A stretch of DNA of 64,000 nt from Sva-07 sp963715285. Its GTDB lineage: Bacteria > Actinomycetota > Acidimicrobiia > Acidimicrobiales > Ilumatobacteraceae. Under the pieces are notes generated by a model. It was given only the letters and a program-made list of their open reading frames with translations, did not search any database and was not told where the DNA came from. The DNA lies in NCBI GenBank assembly GCA_963715285.1, contig CAVQRU010000009.1:124001-188000 (forward strand), written 5' to 3'. This document shows, piece after piece, positions 32,004 to 41,203 of this stretch; positions within the stretch are counted from its first letter, which is position 1, and each line of letters opens with the position of its first letter. The position numbers were made by a program, and so were the translations under genes.

Positions 32004-34135
32004 TGGAACCCCTCCGACACGGCATCTCCCGCCTCCTGATCGCCAACCGTGGCGAGATCGCCGTACGCATCGCCCGCACCGCCCACCGGTTGGGGATCGA
32101 CACGGTCGGTGTGTACTCCGAGCCCGATCGCAATGCGCTGCACGTCGACTCGGTCGACGTCGCGATCGCGCTGGGTGGGGCGACCCCAGCGGAGTCGTAC
32201 CTGCGAGGCGACGCCGTGATCGCCGCTGCGCGCTCGGCCGGCGCCGACGCGGTCCATCCTGGCTATGGATTCCTCGCCGAGAACGCTGCGTTCGCGCAGG
32301 CGGTGATCGACGCCGGGCTCACGTGGGTCGGGCCGACTCCCGACCAGATCACGCTGCTCGGCGACAAGGTCGCGGCAAAACGAGCGGCGCTGGCGGCGGA
32401 CGTCCCGACCACGTCGATGATCGAGGTGCGCGACGGCCGCGTGGTCGACGGCGCCGAGGTCGAGTACCCGGCGCTGGTGAAGGCGGCGGCGGGCGGCGGC
32501 GGGCGCGGCATGCGCGTCGTGCGGAGCGCGGACGAACTGGACGACGCGGTGGCAGCGGCATCTCGCGAGGCGTTGTCTGCGTTCGGTGACGGCACGGTGT
32601 TCATCGAGCCGTACCTGGAGCGGGGCCGACACGTCGAGGTGCAGATCATGGGCGACCGCCACGGCAACGTCGTCCATCTCGGCGAGCGCGAGTGCTCGAT
32701 CCAGCGCCGCAACCAGAAGATCGTCGAGGAGTCGCCATCCGCCGGCATCACCCCGGAGATCCGAGCCGCGCTGTGCGGCGGCGCGGTCGCGTTGGCCCGC
32801 CACGTCGGCTACGAGGGCGCGGGAACCGTCGAGTTCATGGTCGGGGCATCGGGCTCGGGTCCCACGATCACGTTCCTGGAGGTCAACACGCGGCTCCAGG
32901 TGGAGCACCCGGTGACCGAGGCGGTGACCGGTCTCGACCTCGTCGAGCTGCAACTCCTGGTCGCCGCCGGTGAGCCGCTGCCGATCACCCAGGACGACGT
33001 CACGGTCACCGGTCACGCGATCGAGGTGCGTGTCGTGGCGGAGGATCCGGCGGCGGGCTGGATGCCGTCGACGGGCCGCATCGACCGGTTCGTCGTCGGC
33101 GACGGACAACACGGGTCAGACCCCACTTGTCTCGTCCGGGTCGACACCGGGGTTCGCGATGGCTCCGAGATCTCCTCCGACTACGACTCGCTGGTCGCCA
33201 AGGTGATCGCCCACGCCCCGACCCGCGTGGGCGCCGCCCGACAGCTGGCCCGTGCGCTGCGAGCGTCGCAGGTCACGGGGATCCGCAGCAACCTCGACAC
33301 GCTGGTCGCGATCCTCGACGAGGCCGACTATCTCGCCGCCGACACGCCGACCGCCTACCTCGACGAACACCCCGAGGTGCTCGCCGCGTCGGGTCCGACC
33401 GGCGATGCCCGGGTGGCGCTGTTGCTCGGCGCGGTGTTCGCATTGGAGGACGAGCATCGCCGCAGCGATCACGTCACGGGGTTCGCGCCGTCGGGTTGGC
33501 GCAACCTGCGAACGCAGGGCCAACGACAGGTGTGGGTCGATCCGGGCGGCGAGCACCTGCACGTCGAGTACGAGATGGGAGCTGCGTGGCAGTCGGGCGG
33601 TGGCGAGCTGGGTTCGGCGACCGTCCGGCTCGGACCGTGGCCGGAGCCCGACGTCGACACCGGTGCCCTCGCCGCCGACGAACGCCCGGTCTTGACGGTG
33701 CGCCTGCTCGATCGCACGGCCGGTCGACAAGTGATCGAGGTCGACGGGCGCCGCCAGGTCGTGCACGCCGAGGTGGTGCACCACCCGCTCGGGCTCGATG
33801 ACGACGGCGTCGGTGCGGTCACGGTGCACGTCCGCAGTACCTCTGGCGCACTCACGTTGACGCGGGTTCCCCGGTTCGCGCTGCACGACGCCGAGTCGGC
33901 GACCGGCGGGCCGATCAGCCCGTTGCCCGGCACCGTGATCGCCGTGCACGTCGAGGCGGGTGCGTCGGTCGTCGACGGTCAGCTCCTGATGGTCGTCGAG
34001 GCGATGAAGATGGAGCACAAGATCGTTGCGTCCGGCGATGCGACGGTGACCGACGTCCGTTTCGCCGTCGGTGACCGTGTCGACACCGGCGACCTGCTGG
34101 TCGCCCTGGAGCACCACGAGGAGGCTGGTTCGTGA
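32003..34135 (+). CDS. Acyl-CoA carboxylase alpha subunit (biotin carboxylase + BCCP)
   Basis: A 710-residue protein. The biotin carboxylase domain (residues ~8-455) has ANRGEIAVRIAR, HPGYGFLAENA, KAAAGGGGRGM, ERECSIQRRNQK and EVNTRLQVEHPVTE. A variable middle region is followed by a C-terminal biotinyl domain with VEAMKMEHKI (~680). It charges biotin with bicarbonate and ATP. A GGAGG lies about 7 nt before the ATG, which overlaps the upstream stop. At residues 368-376 there is a 9-residue stretch (QHGSDPTCL) not expected in the family; it is encoded by a palindromic element. Confidence 0.92.
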   Translation: MEPLRHGISRLLIANRGEIAVRIARTAHRLGIDTVGVYSEPDRNALHVDSVDVAIALGGATPAESYLRGDAVIAAARSAGADAVHPGYGFLAENAAFAQAVIDAGLTWVGPTPDQITLLGDKVAAKRAALAADVPTTSMIEVRDGRVVDGAEVEYPALVKAAAGGGGRGMRVVRSADELDDAVAAASREALSAFGDGTVFIEPYLERGRHVEVQIMGDRHGNVVHLGERECSIQRRNQKIVEESPSAGITPEIRAALCGGAVALARHVGYEGAGTVEFMVGASGSGPTITFLEVNTRLQVEHPVTEAVTGLDLVELQLLVAAGEPLPITQDDVTVTGHAIEVRVVAEDPAAGWMPSTGRIDRFVVGDGQHGSDPTCLVRVDTGVRDGSEISSDYDSLVAKVIAHAPTRVGAARQLARALRASQVTGIRSNLDTLVAILDEADYLAADTPTAYLDEHPEVLAASGPTGDARVALLLGAVFALEDEHRRSDHVTGFAPSGWRNLRTQGQRQVWVDPGGEHLHVEYEMGAAWQSGGGELGSATVRLGPWPEPDVDTGALAADERPVLTVRLLDRTAGRQVIEVDGRRQVVHAEVVHHPLGLDDDGVGAVTVHVRSTSGALTLTRVPRFALHDAESATGGPISPLPGTVIAVHVEAGASVVDGQLLMVVEAMKMEHKIVASGDATVTDVRFAVGDRVDTGDLLVALEHHEEAGS
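33105..33131 (+). repeat. 27-bp palindromic element inserted in frame in the biotin carboxylase gene
   Basis: Outer arms GACAA/TTGTC and inner arms GGGTC/GACCC lie around a central A, with a CAC/CAC mismatch block between them. It shares its core with the palindromes at 17977 and 38488. Its 27 bp equal nine codons, so the frame is kept. Confidence 0.7.
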
Positions 34136-35922
34136 CCGCCGCACCCGGCGAGCCGATCCGCATCGCCAACTGCTCCGGTTTCTTCGGCGATCGTCCGAGC
34201 GGCGCGCTCGAGATGGTCGAAGGTGGTCCCATCGACGTGCTCACCGGCGACTGGCTCGCCGAACTCACCATGCTGATCCTCAGCCGGATCCGGGCCAAGC
34301 AGCCGGGCCGGGGCTTCGCCCGCACGTTCGTCACCCAGATGGAGCAGGTGATGGGCACCTGCCTCGATCGCGGCATCAAGGTCGTCTCGAACGCCGGCGG
34401 TCTCGATCCCGGTGGATGCGCGGATGCCGTCGCCGAGGTCGCCGACCGGCTCGGGCTGTCGCCGACGATCGCCTACGTCGACGGCGACGACCTGCTGCCG
34501 CGCGTCGTCGAACTCGCCGAGTCCGGCGCGCTGCAACCGTTCGGAACCGGCTCCGACCTCGGCGACCCGACTCGGTTCCTCACGGCGAACGCGTATCTCG
34601 GCTGCTTCGGCATCGTCGAGGCCCTCACGAGAGGCGCCGACATCGTGATCACGGGTCGGGTGACCGACGCCGCGGTCACCTGCGGCCCCGCGGCGTGGCA
34701 CCACGGCTGGCAGCGCAACGACTTCGATCAGCTCGCCGGCGGCGTCGTGGCGGGCCACATCATCGAGTGCAGCGCGCAGGTCACCGGCGGCAACTACTCG
34801 TTCTTCCACGAGATCGAGGGGCACACGGAGGTGGGCGGTCGTGCTCGATTCGGGTTCCCGTGGGCCGACGTCGCGGGGGACGGCTCGTGTGTGATCGGCA
34901 AGCACGACGGCACCGGCGGCGTCGTCAACGTCGAGACGGTCACATCACAGCTGCTCTACGAGATCGGTGGTCCCGACTATCTGGGTCCGGACGTGACCGC
35001 CCGGTTCGACACGATCGAGGTCGAGCAGACCGGCCGCGATCGTGTGCGCGTGTCCGGCGTGAAGGGGCAGGCCCCGCCGCCGACGCTCAAGGTGGCGATG
35101 AACGAACTGGGCGGCTACCGCAACTCGTTCACCGTGGCGCTGACCGGTCTCGACATCGACGCGAAGGCGGCGTTCGCCCAGGCGACGTTCTGGGATGCCT
35201 GCCCGTACGGGCCCGACGACTTCGCGTTCATCGAATCGAAGGTGGTCCACACCGACAAACCGGATCCGGCGACGCAGGAGGAGGCGACCGCGATCTGGCG
35301 GGTCACGGTGAAGGACCCCGACGAGCGCAAGGTCGGCCGAGCCTTCGCCGACGCGATGGTGCACACGGTGCTGGCCGGGATCCCCGGCATGTACGGTCTC
35401 GGCGGCGGCCCGAGTGCCGCATCGCCGTTCGGTGTGTACCGCCCCGCCACCGTGCCGAGCGAGCTCGTACCGCAGTACGTGCATGTGAACGGCACCACGA
35501 CGCAGGTCGACTCGGTCGCACCGACCGGCGCCCCGATCGAGGTGCCGCTGGCCGCGGTGGGCGACCACATCCCAGCCTCGGACGGCGGGCTCGTCGAGAC
35601 GCCGCTCGGGGCGTTCGTCGGAACCCGCTCCGGTGACAAGGGCGGCGATGCCAACCTCGGGGTGTACGCCCGCAGCGATGCCGGCTGGGCCTGGATCGAC
35701 GCCGAGTTGACCGTCGGCCGACTGCAGGAACTGCTGCCCGAGACGGCAACGCTCGCCGTGGATCGGTACCGCTACCCGAACCTGCGGGCGTTGAACTTCG
35801 TGATCCGCGGTCTCCTGCAGGAGGGCGTCGCAGCCTCGACCCGACAGGACGCGCAGGCCAAGGCCCTGGGGGAGTGGCTGCGGGCTCGGATGGTCCGGGT
35901 GCCCGAGTCAGTGGTCAGCTGA
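34132..35922 (+). CDS. AtuA-like (DUF1446) protein
   Basis: A 596-residue protein with the DUF1446 signature: GFFGDRPSGALEMVEGGPID, LTGDWLAELTM, VSNAGGLDPGGCA, GADIVITGRVTDAA and ECSAQVTGGNY. A C-terminal domain has LGAFVGTRSGDKGGDANLGV. The family is named for AtuA of the acyclic terpene utilisation cluster in Pseudomonas, whose exact role is not settled. GTG 34132 overlaps the alpha-subunit stop (GTGA), so the three genes form one operon. This links the carboxylase to isoprenoid-like acyl-CoA breakdown by inference; the other atu genes are not in the window. Confidence 0.88.
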   Translation: MTAAPGEPIRIANCSGFFGDRPSGALEMVEGGPIDVLTGDWLAELTMLILSRIRAKQPGRGFARTFVTQMEQVMGTCLDRGIKVVSNAGGLDPGGCADAVAEVADRLGLSPTIAYVDGDDLLPRVVELAESGALQPFGTGSDLGDPTRFLTANAYLGCFGIVEALTRGADIVITGRVTDAAVTCGPAAWHHGWQRNDFDQLAGGVVAGHIIECSAQVTGGNYSFFHEIEGHTEVGGRARFGFPWADVAGDGSCVIGKHDGTGGVVNVETVTSQLLYEIGGPDYLGPDVTARFDTIEVEQTGRDRVRVSGVKGQAPPPTLKVAMNELGGYRNSFTVALTGLDIDAKAAFAQATFWDACPYGPDDFAFIESKVVHTDKPDPATQEEATAIWRVTVKDPDERKVGRAFADAMVHTVLAGIPGMYGLGGGPSAASPFGVYRPATVPSELVPQYVHVNGTTTQVDSVAPTGAPIEVPLAAVGDHIPASDGGLVETPLGAFVGTRSGDKGGDANLGVYARSDAGWAWIDAELTVGRLQELLPETATLAVDRYRYPNLRALNFVIRGLLQEGVAASTRQDAQAKALGEWLRARMVRVPESVVS

Positions 35923-36935
35923 CCTCGTTGCCCTGAGGGTCGGTGACGTGCCAGGTGCCGTCGTCGTCTCGAAACACCTGGAATCCGCGCTCCTTCAGGT
36001 GATGGTGGCCATGGCAGAGGCCGCCGCCGTTTCGTGGGACGGTGGCGCCGTGGGCTTTCCAGGCGAGGGAATGATCGGCGTCGCACCAGGCGGTGGGACG
36101 GTCGCAGCCGATCCAGACGCAGGTGGTCGACAGCAACATGACGGCGTCGCGTGATGCATCGCGGAAGAGGCGTTGGCGGCGGCCGAGGTCGATGATGGTG
36201 CCGGAGCTGTCGTAGACGACGCGTCGGATGTGGCCGATGAGGGCGGTGGTGATGGCGTCGTCGGGATGGAGGCGGCGGCGCGGGCCATGGCGAGGGGGGC
36301 GTCGGCGGTTCGTTGCGGCTGGGTTCGGGTGAGATCGTCGGTGGTCGCGGTCTCGCCGAGTCGGTGGTGGGCGTCGGTCCAGTCGGTGTGCCATTCGGCT
36401 TCGAGGAACCAGGAGAAGATCTCGTTGAACTCGGCCCCGGCCGGCTCGGCGAGGTTGCCGGTCAGGGTCCAGCCGCCCTCGGGGCGGGGTCGCAGGGTGA
36501 CGTTGCGGCCCACTCGGGCAGGGCGTGGTGGAGTCGGGCGGTCTGGACGCGACGATGCGCTTCCGGGCCCGACAGGCGACCCAGGTGCTTCACGACGGTC
36601 TTGGTCGAGAAGAACCCCTGCGCCCGGAACGGATTCGAACGATCGATGGCACCCGCCGCCGTGACGGCTGCTGCTTCCACCATCCGACGCAACCCCTCGA
36701 TGGCTTCCAACCAGGCTCGAAGACCATCGGCATCCAATCCGGCCGGGTCGACATCGCCGAGCTGTGCCAGCGCGGCCGACGCACGGGCAGCGACACCACG
36801 AGCCCGATCGGCAGGTGGGTCGGCATCGATCGACTCCACCAATCGCAACCGGATCGACTCGAGGCTCTCGACGCCCGCCAACCCGCCAGCACCTCCCGCA
36901 CGTCCTGCGGTCTCGTCGACGCCGACCGAACTCAT
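35915..36935 (-). pseudogene. Decayed DUF222-HNH endonuclease gene
   Basis: Three pieces of one protein lie in order but in different frames. The N-terminal DUF222 part runs from ATG 36935 to LHHALPEW near 36515. The middle part (GRNVTLRPRPEGGW to LAMARAAAS) runs from about 36513 to 36270. The C-terminal HNH part (DDAITTALIGHIRR to CDADHSLAW, GGLCHGHHHLKE) runs to the stop at 35915. At both joints conserved sequence of intact relatives seems missing, so two internal deletions each shifted the frame. The remnant encodes ~335 residues against the usual 430-500. It is convergent with the AtuA-like gene, overlapping by 8 bp. Confidence 0.8.
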
Positions 36936-37049
36936 ACCTCCATCATGACGAAGGGGTGTGTCAGGGTTGTCACGACGATCGCTCGCTCCCGGCCCTACTC
37001 CAGAAGCGTATGTGCCCAGTCTCCGTCAGCCGGGCTTCGGTTGGGCGGG

Positions 37050-37055
37050 TACCAT
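37050..37055 (+). promoter_or_regulatory. -10 box TACCAT, 6 nt before ATG 37062
   Basis: Leaderless-type spacing that fixes the nitrilase start; no Shine-Dalgarno is visible. Confidence 0.5.
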
Positions 37056-37061
37056 CCGAAG

Positions 37062-37979
37062 ATGACGGGATTCGAGTCGGTGTGTGTCGCGGCGGTCCAG
37101 GCGACGCCGGTCGTCCTCGACGCCGAAGCGACCGTCGACAAGGCCATCGACCTCCTCGGCGATGCAGCGGATCGTGGCGCGACCCTGGTCGTGTTCCCGG
37201 AGTGCTTCGTGTCGGTGTACCCGAGCGTGGCGTGGGCAGCGCAGGCGGCGAGCTGGGCCAGGGGCTGTGATGTGCTGTGGGAGCGGATGTGGGCGTCGAG
37301 CATCGACGTTCGCGGGCCGCTGGTCGATCGACTGGTCACGGCGTGCGCGGACCGGGGCGTCCATGTCGCCATCGGCATCAACGAACGTGAGGACGACCGG
37401 CCCGGCTCGCTCTACAACACATTGCTGGTGATCGGCGGCGAGGGGGTGTTGCACCGGCACCGCAAGCTGATGCCGACGATGCACGAGCGTGTGTTCCACG
37501 GCGTGGGCGCAGGTGACGATCTCGGCGTGGTCGAGCTTCCGGGAAGCGCCAGGGTGGGTGGCCTCATCTGTTGGGAGAACCGGATGCCGCTGGCGCGGTG
37601 GCGTGTCTACGAGGGTGGGCCACAGATCTGGCTGGCGCCGACCGCTGACGACAGCGACGGCTGGATCGCGTCGATGCGACACATCGCCATCGAGGCAGGG
37701 GCGTTCGTGGTGAGCGTGCCTCAGTACATCCCGGCGAGCGCGTTCCCGGACGACTTCCCGGTGGCGTTGCCCGACGACGTCGATGTCTTCGGCCGCGGGG
37801 GAGCGTGCATCGTGTCGCCCGGCGGCGAGCTGATTGCCGGCCCGCTCTACGACACGGAGGGGACCGTCATCGCAGAGTGCGATCTTCGCGAGTCGCTGCA
37901 CGCGAAGCGGTACTTCGACGTGGTCGGGCACTATGGCCGGGCCGACGTGCTCGCGCCGAGCCACCCAGCTCTCCCGTAG
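37062..37979 (+). CDS. Nitrilase-superfamily carbon-nitrogen hydrolase
   Basis: A 305-residue protein with the full Glu-Lys-Cys triad: FPECFV (Glu ~47), HRKLMPTMHE (Lys ~134) and GLICWENRMP (Cys ~170). The CWENxMPL context and length match the aliphatic nitrilase/cyanide hydratase branch, which converts nitriles to acids plus ammonia. An amidase role cannot be excluded. It is flanked by the dead HNH gene and a convergent Nudix gene and appears to be a single transcription unit. Confidence 0.9.
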   Translation: MTGFESVCVAAVQATPVVLDAEATVDKAIDLLGDAADRGATLVVFPECFVSVYPSVAWAAQAASWARGCDVLWERMWASSIDVRGPLVDRLVTACADRGVHVAIGINEREDDRPGSLYNTLLVIGGEGVLHRHRKLMPTMHERVFHGVGAGDDLGVVELPGSARVGGLICWENRMPLARWRVYEGGPQIWLAPTADDSDGWIASMRHIAIEAGAFVVSVPQYIPASAFPDDFPVALPDDVDVFGRGGACIVSPGGELIAGPLYDTEGTVIAECDLRESLHAKRYFDVVGHYGRADVLAPSHPALP

Positions 37980-37993
37980 GGAGCCCACCAGGG

Positions 37994-38482
37994 TCATCGG
38001 TCGGGGCGCTCGCGTTCGACCGGATCGCTCAGGTGATCCAGCAGCCGATCGAGGAACTGTCGCTGTGCGGCGATGATCCTGGTCCGCGCCGCCTCGACGT
38101 CGAACCACTCGACACGATCCAGCTCCGGGAAGGTCTGCATGCGCCCCGACTTCGGTGGCCACTCGATCTCGAACGTGTTGCTCGTGGTGGTCGATGCATC
38201 GAGATCGCCGCCCGCCGCGAATGCCCGCACGACCTTTCCGCCCGGCTGACGCACCTCGCCGAGGTCGGCAAACGAGGTCGCGGGCACCGGCACACCGATC
38301 TCCTCCTCGAACTCGCGGCACGCCGCCACGAGCGCGTCCTCGTTCGAGTCGTACTCGCCCTTGGGAATGGTCCAGGCGCCGCTGTCCTTGCGGGCCCAGA
38401 ACGGGCCACCCATGTGGCCGAGCATCACCTCGACCCGACCGTCGGCCAACCGGTACAGCACGATCCCCGCGCTCCGTCGCAT
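37994..38482 (-). CDS. Nudix hydrolase
   Basis: About 162 residues with a complete Nudix box, starting at GEYDSNEDAL and ending CREFEEEIG (G-x5-E-x7-RE-x2-EE-x-G). WTIPKGEYD, preceding it, resembles the Ap4A/diphosphoinositol-type NUDIX branch. It hydrolyses a nucleoside diphosphate-linked substrate; which one is unknown. The domain begins right after ATG 38482. A second ATG at 38497 lies inside the palindromic element at 38488-38524 and would add five residues. Confidence 0.88.
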   Translation of the reverse strand: MRRSAGIVLYRLADGRVEVMLGHMGGPFWARKDSGAWTIPKGEYDSNEDALVAACREFEEEIGVPVPATSFADLGEVRQPGGKVVRAFAAGGDLDASTTTSNTFEIEWPPKSGRMQTFPELDRVEWFDVEAARTRIIAAQRQFLDRLLDHLSDPVERERPDR

Positions 38483-38487
38483 GCCCG

Positions 38488-38524
38488 AGTGTGACATCTG
38501 GGGTCAGACCCCAGATGTCACACT
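38488..38524. repeat. 37-bp perfect palindrome overlapping a stop and a possible start codon
   Basis: Perfect 18-bp arms around a central A, with core GGGGTCAGACCCC. The minus strand supplies the last codons and the stop of the helicase gene (stop at 38504) and an optional start for the Nudix gene (38497). It is the best-preserved member of the three-copy family. Confidence 0.85.
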
Positions 38525-41176
38525 GACCAGCCGCAGGACGACGCGGGCCTGCTCGGCGCTGGCCGCCTGATCGACGGTCGCTTCGAAGCGCCACTCGTTG
38601 GTGTCGTCGGGGTCGCGCAGGATCTGGGTGACGTGGCCCGTCGAGCGGTCGTAGTGGAACAGTTCGCCGGAACGAGCTCCCGGATCGGTGAGGATCTCGT
38701 CGTGCTCGGCCCAGTACGGCTGCATCGCCTCGATCAGGGTCTCGCCCGACGACCACACCTCCCGGTCGGCGTCGGCGACGATCTCGTCGTAGCCACGACG
38801 GCGAGCCAGCTTCTGTACCCAGTCGAACGCCCGGTTGCGCACCATCACCCGGAACGCCCGCTGGTCGTCGACGATCGTGCGCTCGCCGGTCGGCAGACCC
38901 GGCCGGAGGTCGTCGATCGATCCTCCCTCGGCCAGCAGGTCTTCCGGGTGCAACAGCCGCTCCCACTCGTCGATCAGGCTCGAGTCGACCTGGCGGACCA
39001 CCGCGCCGAGCCACGCCACGATGTCGCCGAGTTCGGCGGTCGCCAGCTCCTCGGGCACGTTCTGCACGAGACCCTTGTAGACGTCGGACAGGTAGCGCAG
39101 GACGACGCCCTCGGACCGCTTGAGCCCGTAGTCGTTGACGTACTCGCCGAACGTCATCGCCCGCTCGTACATCTCGCGCACGATGGCCTTCGGTGCCACC
39201 GTGTCGCCACCCACCCACGGATGGCGGGTCCGGAATTCGTTGAAGTTCCCGTAGATCCACGCTTCGTTCGGCTTCGGGTACTCGACCTGCGAGAGGCGCT
39301 CCATGCGCTCCTCGTACTCGACGCCGGACGACTTCATCTCGGCCATCAGCTCGTCCTTGGCGCGCTTGACCTGCGCGGCGAGGATCACGCCCGGGTTCTC
39401 CTGCACCGACTCGATGATCGTCAGCATGTTGAGCGCGTGGTCGATCGCGTCCCCCGAGCCCGGCGGCCGGCCCGAGTCGTGATCCGACCCGAGATCGATT
39501 TCGGCGGCTGCTTCGGCCTCGGCGGCGGGCAGGGCGTGGAGCGCTTCCACCGCCCACAGCGAGAGCGGCTGATGCAGTGCGAACTGGTCCTGCAGGTCGA
39601 AGTTGACACGAACCCGACGCCCGAACTCGTCGGGTTCGTCGGGGAACTCCAGCATCTCGGCGTCGACCAGCGACCGGTAGATCGCGATCGCCCGTCGGAT
39701 GTGCGCCCGCTGGCGGCGTCTCGGTTCGTGGTTGTCGGTCAAGAGTGTCCGCACGGCACGGCACCCGTCGATCTCCGTACCGTCAGCGTCGTGGACGACC
39801 GGGCGGTCGAGCAGGTTCATCACCATCTGGTGGCTCACCTGGAAGTGCGACTTCAGCTCCTCGGGCTCGCCGGTGACCAGTCGGTCGAACGTCTCCTGGG
39901 TCCAGTGGGCGTAGCCGCGCTCGGGCTGCTTCTTCTTGACCACCTTCTTCTTGCCGCTCGCGGCGGCCTTCTCACCGAGCCGCTGGTTCTCCACGACGTG
40001 CTCGGGCGCCTGCACCCACACGTCACCGCGATCGTCGAACCCCTTGCGACCTGCCCGCCCGCCGATCTGTGCGAACTCGCGGTTGGACAGGATCCGCACA
40101 CTGGAGCCGTCGTACTTGCACAGTTGGGTGAACAACACCGAGCGGATCGGCACGTTGACGCCGACGCCGAGGGTGTCGGTGCCACAGATGATCTTCAGCA
40201 ACCCGTCCTGGGCGAGCTTCTCCACCAGCAGCCGGTACTTCGGGAGGAGGCCGGCGTGGTGGACGCCGACCCCGGCGGTGATGAACCGTCGCAGATCCTT
40301 GCCGATCGGCGAGTCGAAGCGGAACCCGGCGAGCGCCTCCTTCACCTTCGCCTTCTCGTCCTTGGTCAGCGGATCGAGCGCCAGGTAGTTCTGCGCCGCC
40401 TCGGTCGCGTCCTTCTGGGTGAAGTGCACGAGGTAGATCGGCGCTCGACCGGACTCGAGCAGCGACGTGACGCTGTGGTGGAGCGTGCTCGTTCGGTACT
40501 CGAAGTCGAGCGGCACCGGTCGCTGCACCGACTTGACGACGGTCGTGTCGCGCCCGCTCCGCTCCGTGAGGTCCCGCCGGAAGAACTCGACGTTGCCGAG
40601 CGTCGCCGACATCAACAGGAACTGGGTCTGGGGGAGTTCCAGGAGTGGCACCTGCCAGGCCCACCCGCGCTGTGGGTCGCCGTAGTAGTGGAACTCGTCG
40701 ACGACAGCGAGGTCGACCGGCGCATCGCGCCCGTCGCGCAACGCCCAGTTGGCGAGGATTTCCTGGGTGCAGCAGATGATGGGTGCCTCGGGGTTGACGG
40801 CGGCGTCGCCGGTGACCATCCCGACCCGCTCGGACCCGAACTCCCGGCACAGCGCGAAGAACTTCTCGCTCACCAGCGCCTTGATCGGAGCCGTGTACAC
40901 GCTCCGTTTGCCCTCGGCGAGCGCCGCGAAGTGCGCGGCGGCCGCCACCAGCGACTTGCCCGACCCGGTCGGCGTGTTGAGGATCACGTGGTTGCCGAGC
41001 ACGACCTCGAAGATCGCCTCCTCCTGAGCGGGGTACAGCTCGAGGCCGATCTCGTCGACGTAGTCGGTGAACCCGCCGAGGATCGCGTCACCGTCGATCG
41101 TGCCGTCGGCCAGCCGTGCACCCGGGCCCGGAAGGTGGCGGATCAGCGGTGGATCCGCGGCGGTTGGCGACGTCAT
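38504..41176 (-). CDS. DEAD/DEAH-box helicase with DUF3516 C-terminal domain
   Basis: An 890-residue superfamily 2 helicase. Motif I is TPTGSGKS (~residue 71), motif II VVDEFHYYGD (DEFH variant), motif III SATLGN, and motif VI QIGGRAGRKG. Beyond about residue 420, after a Lys-rich AASGKKKVVKKK linker, lies a large DUF3516-type region. This architecture resembles actinobacterial Ski2-like helicases thought to act on RNA. Its last residues (SVTSGV) and stop are encoded by the palindromic element. ATG 41176 has TACCCT 9 nt upstream. Confidence 0.92.
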   Translation of the reverse strand: MTSPTAADPPLIRHLPGPGARLADGTIDGDAILGGFTDYVDEIGLELYPAQEEAIFEVVLGNHVILNTPTGSGKSLVAAAAHFAALAEGKRSVYTAPIKALVSEKFFALCREFGSERVGMVTGDAAVNPEAPIICCTQEILANWALRDGRDAPVDLAVVDEFHYYGDPQRGWAWQVPLLELPQTQFLLMSATLGNVEFFRRDLTERSGRDTTVVKSVQRPVPLDFEYRTSTLHHSVTSLLESGRAPIYLVHFTQKDATEAAQNYLALDPLTKDEKAKVKEALAGFRFDSPIGKDLRRFITAGVGVHHAGLLPKYRLLVEKLAQDGLLKIICGTDTLGVGVNVPIRSVLFTQLCKYDGSSVRILSNREFAQIGGRAGRKGFDDRGDVWVQAPEHVVENQRLGEKAAASGKKKVVKKKQPERGYAHWTQETFDRLVTGEPEELKSHFQVSHQMVMNLLDRPVVHDADGTEIDGCRAVRTLLTDNHEPRRRQRAHIRRAIAIYRSLVDAEMLEFPDEPDEFGRRVRVNFDLQDQFALHQPLSLWAVEALHALPAAEAEAAAEIDLGSDHDSGRPPGSGDAIDHALNMLTIIESVQENPGVILAAQVKRAKDELMAEMKSSGVEYEERMERLSQVEYPKPNEAWIYGNFNEFRTRHPWVGGDTVAPKAIVREMYERAMTFGEYVNDYGLKRSEGVVLRYLSDVYKGLVQNVPEELATAELGDIVAWLGAVVRQVDSSLIDEWERLLHPEDLLAEGGSIDDLRPGLPTGERTIVDDQRAFRVMVRNRAFDWVQKLARRRGYDEIVADADREVWSSGETLIEAMQPYWAEHDEILTDPGARSGELFHYDRSTGHVTQILRDPDDTNEWRFEATVDQAASAEQARVVLRLVSVTSGV

Positions 41177-41203
41177 CTCGGTTCGAGGGTACGCACGGAT
41201 CGG

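Noticed and set aside
37026..39764. 912-codon minus-strand frame covering the nitrilase and helicase regions
   Set aside because: Runs antisense to the nitrilase and out of frame through Nudix and helicase genes; its sequence is low-complexity Arg/Gly/Asp.
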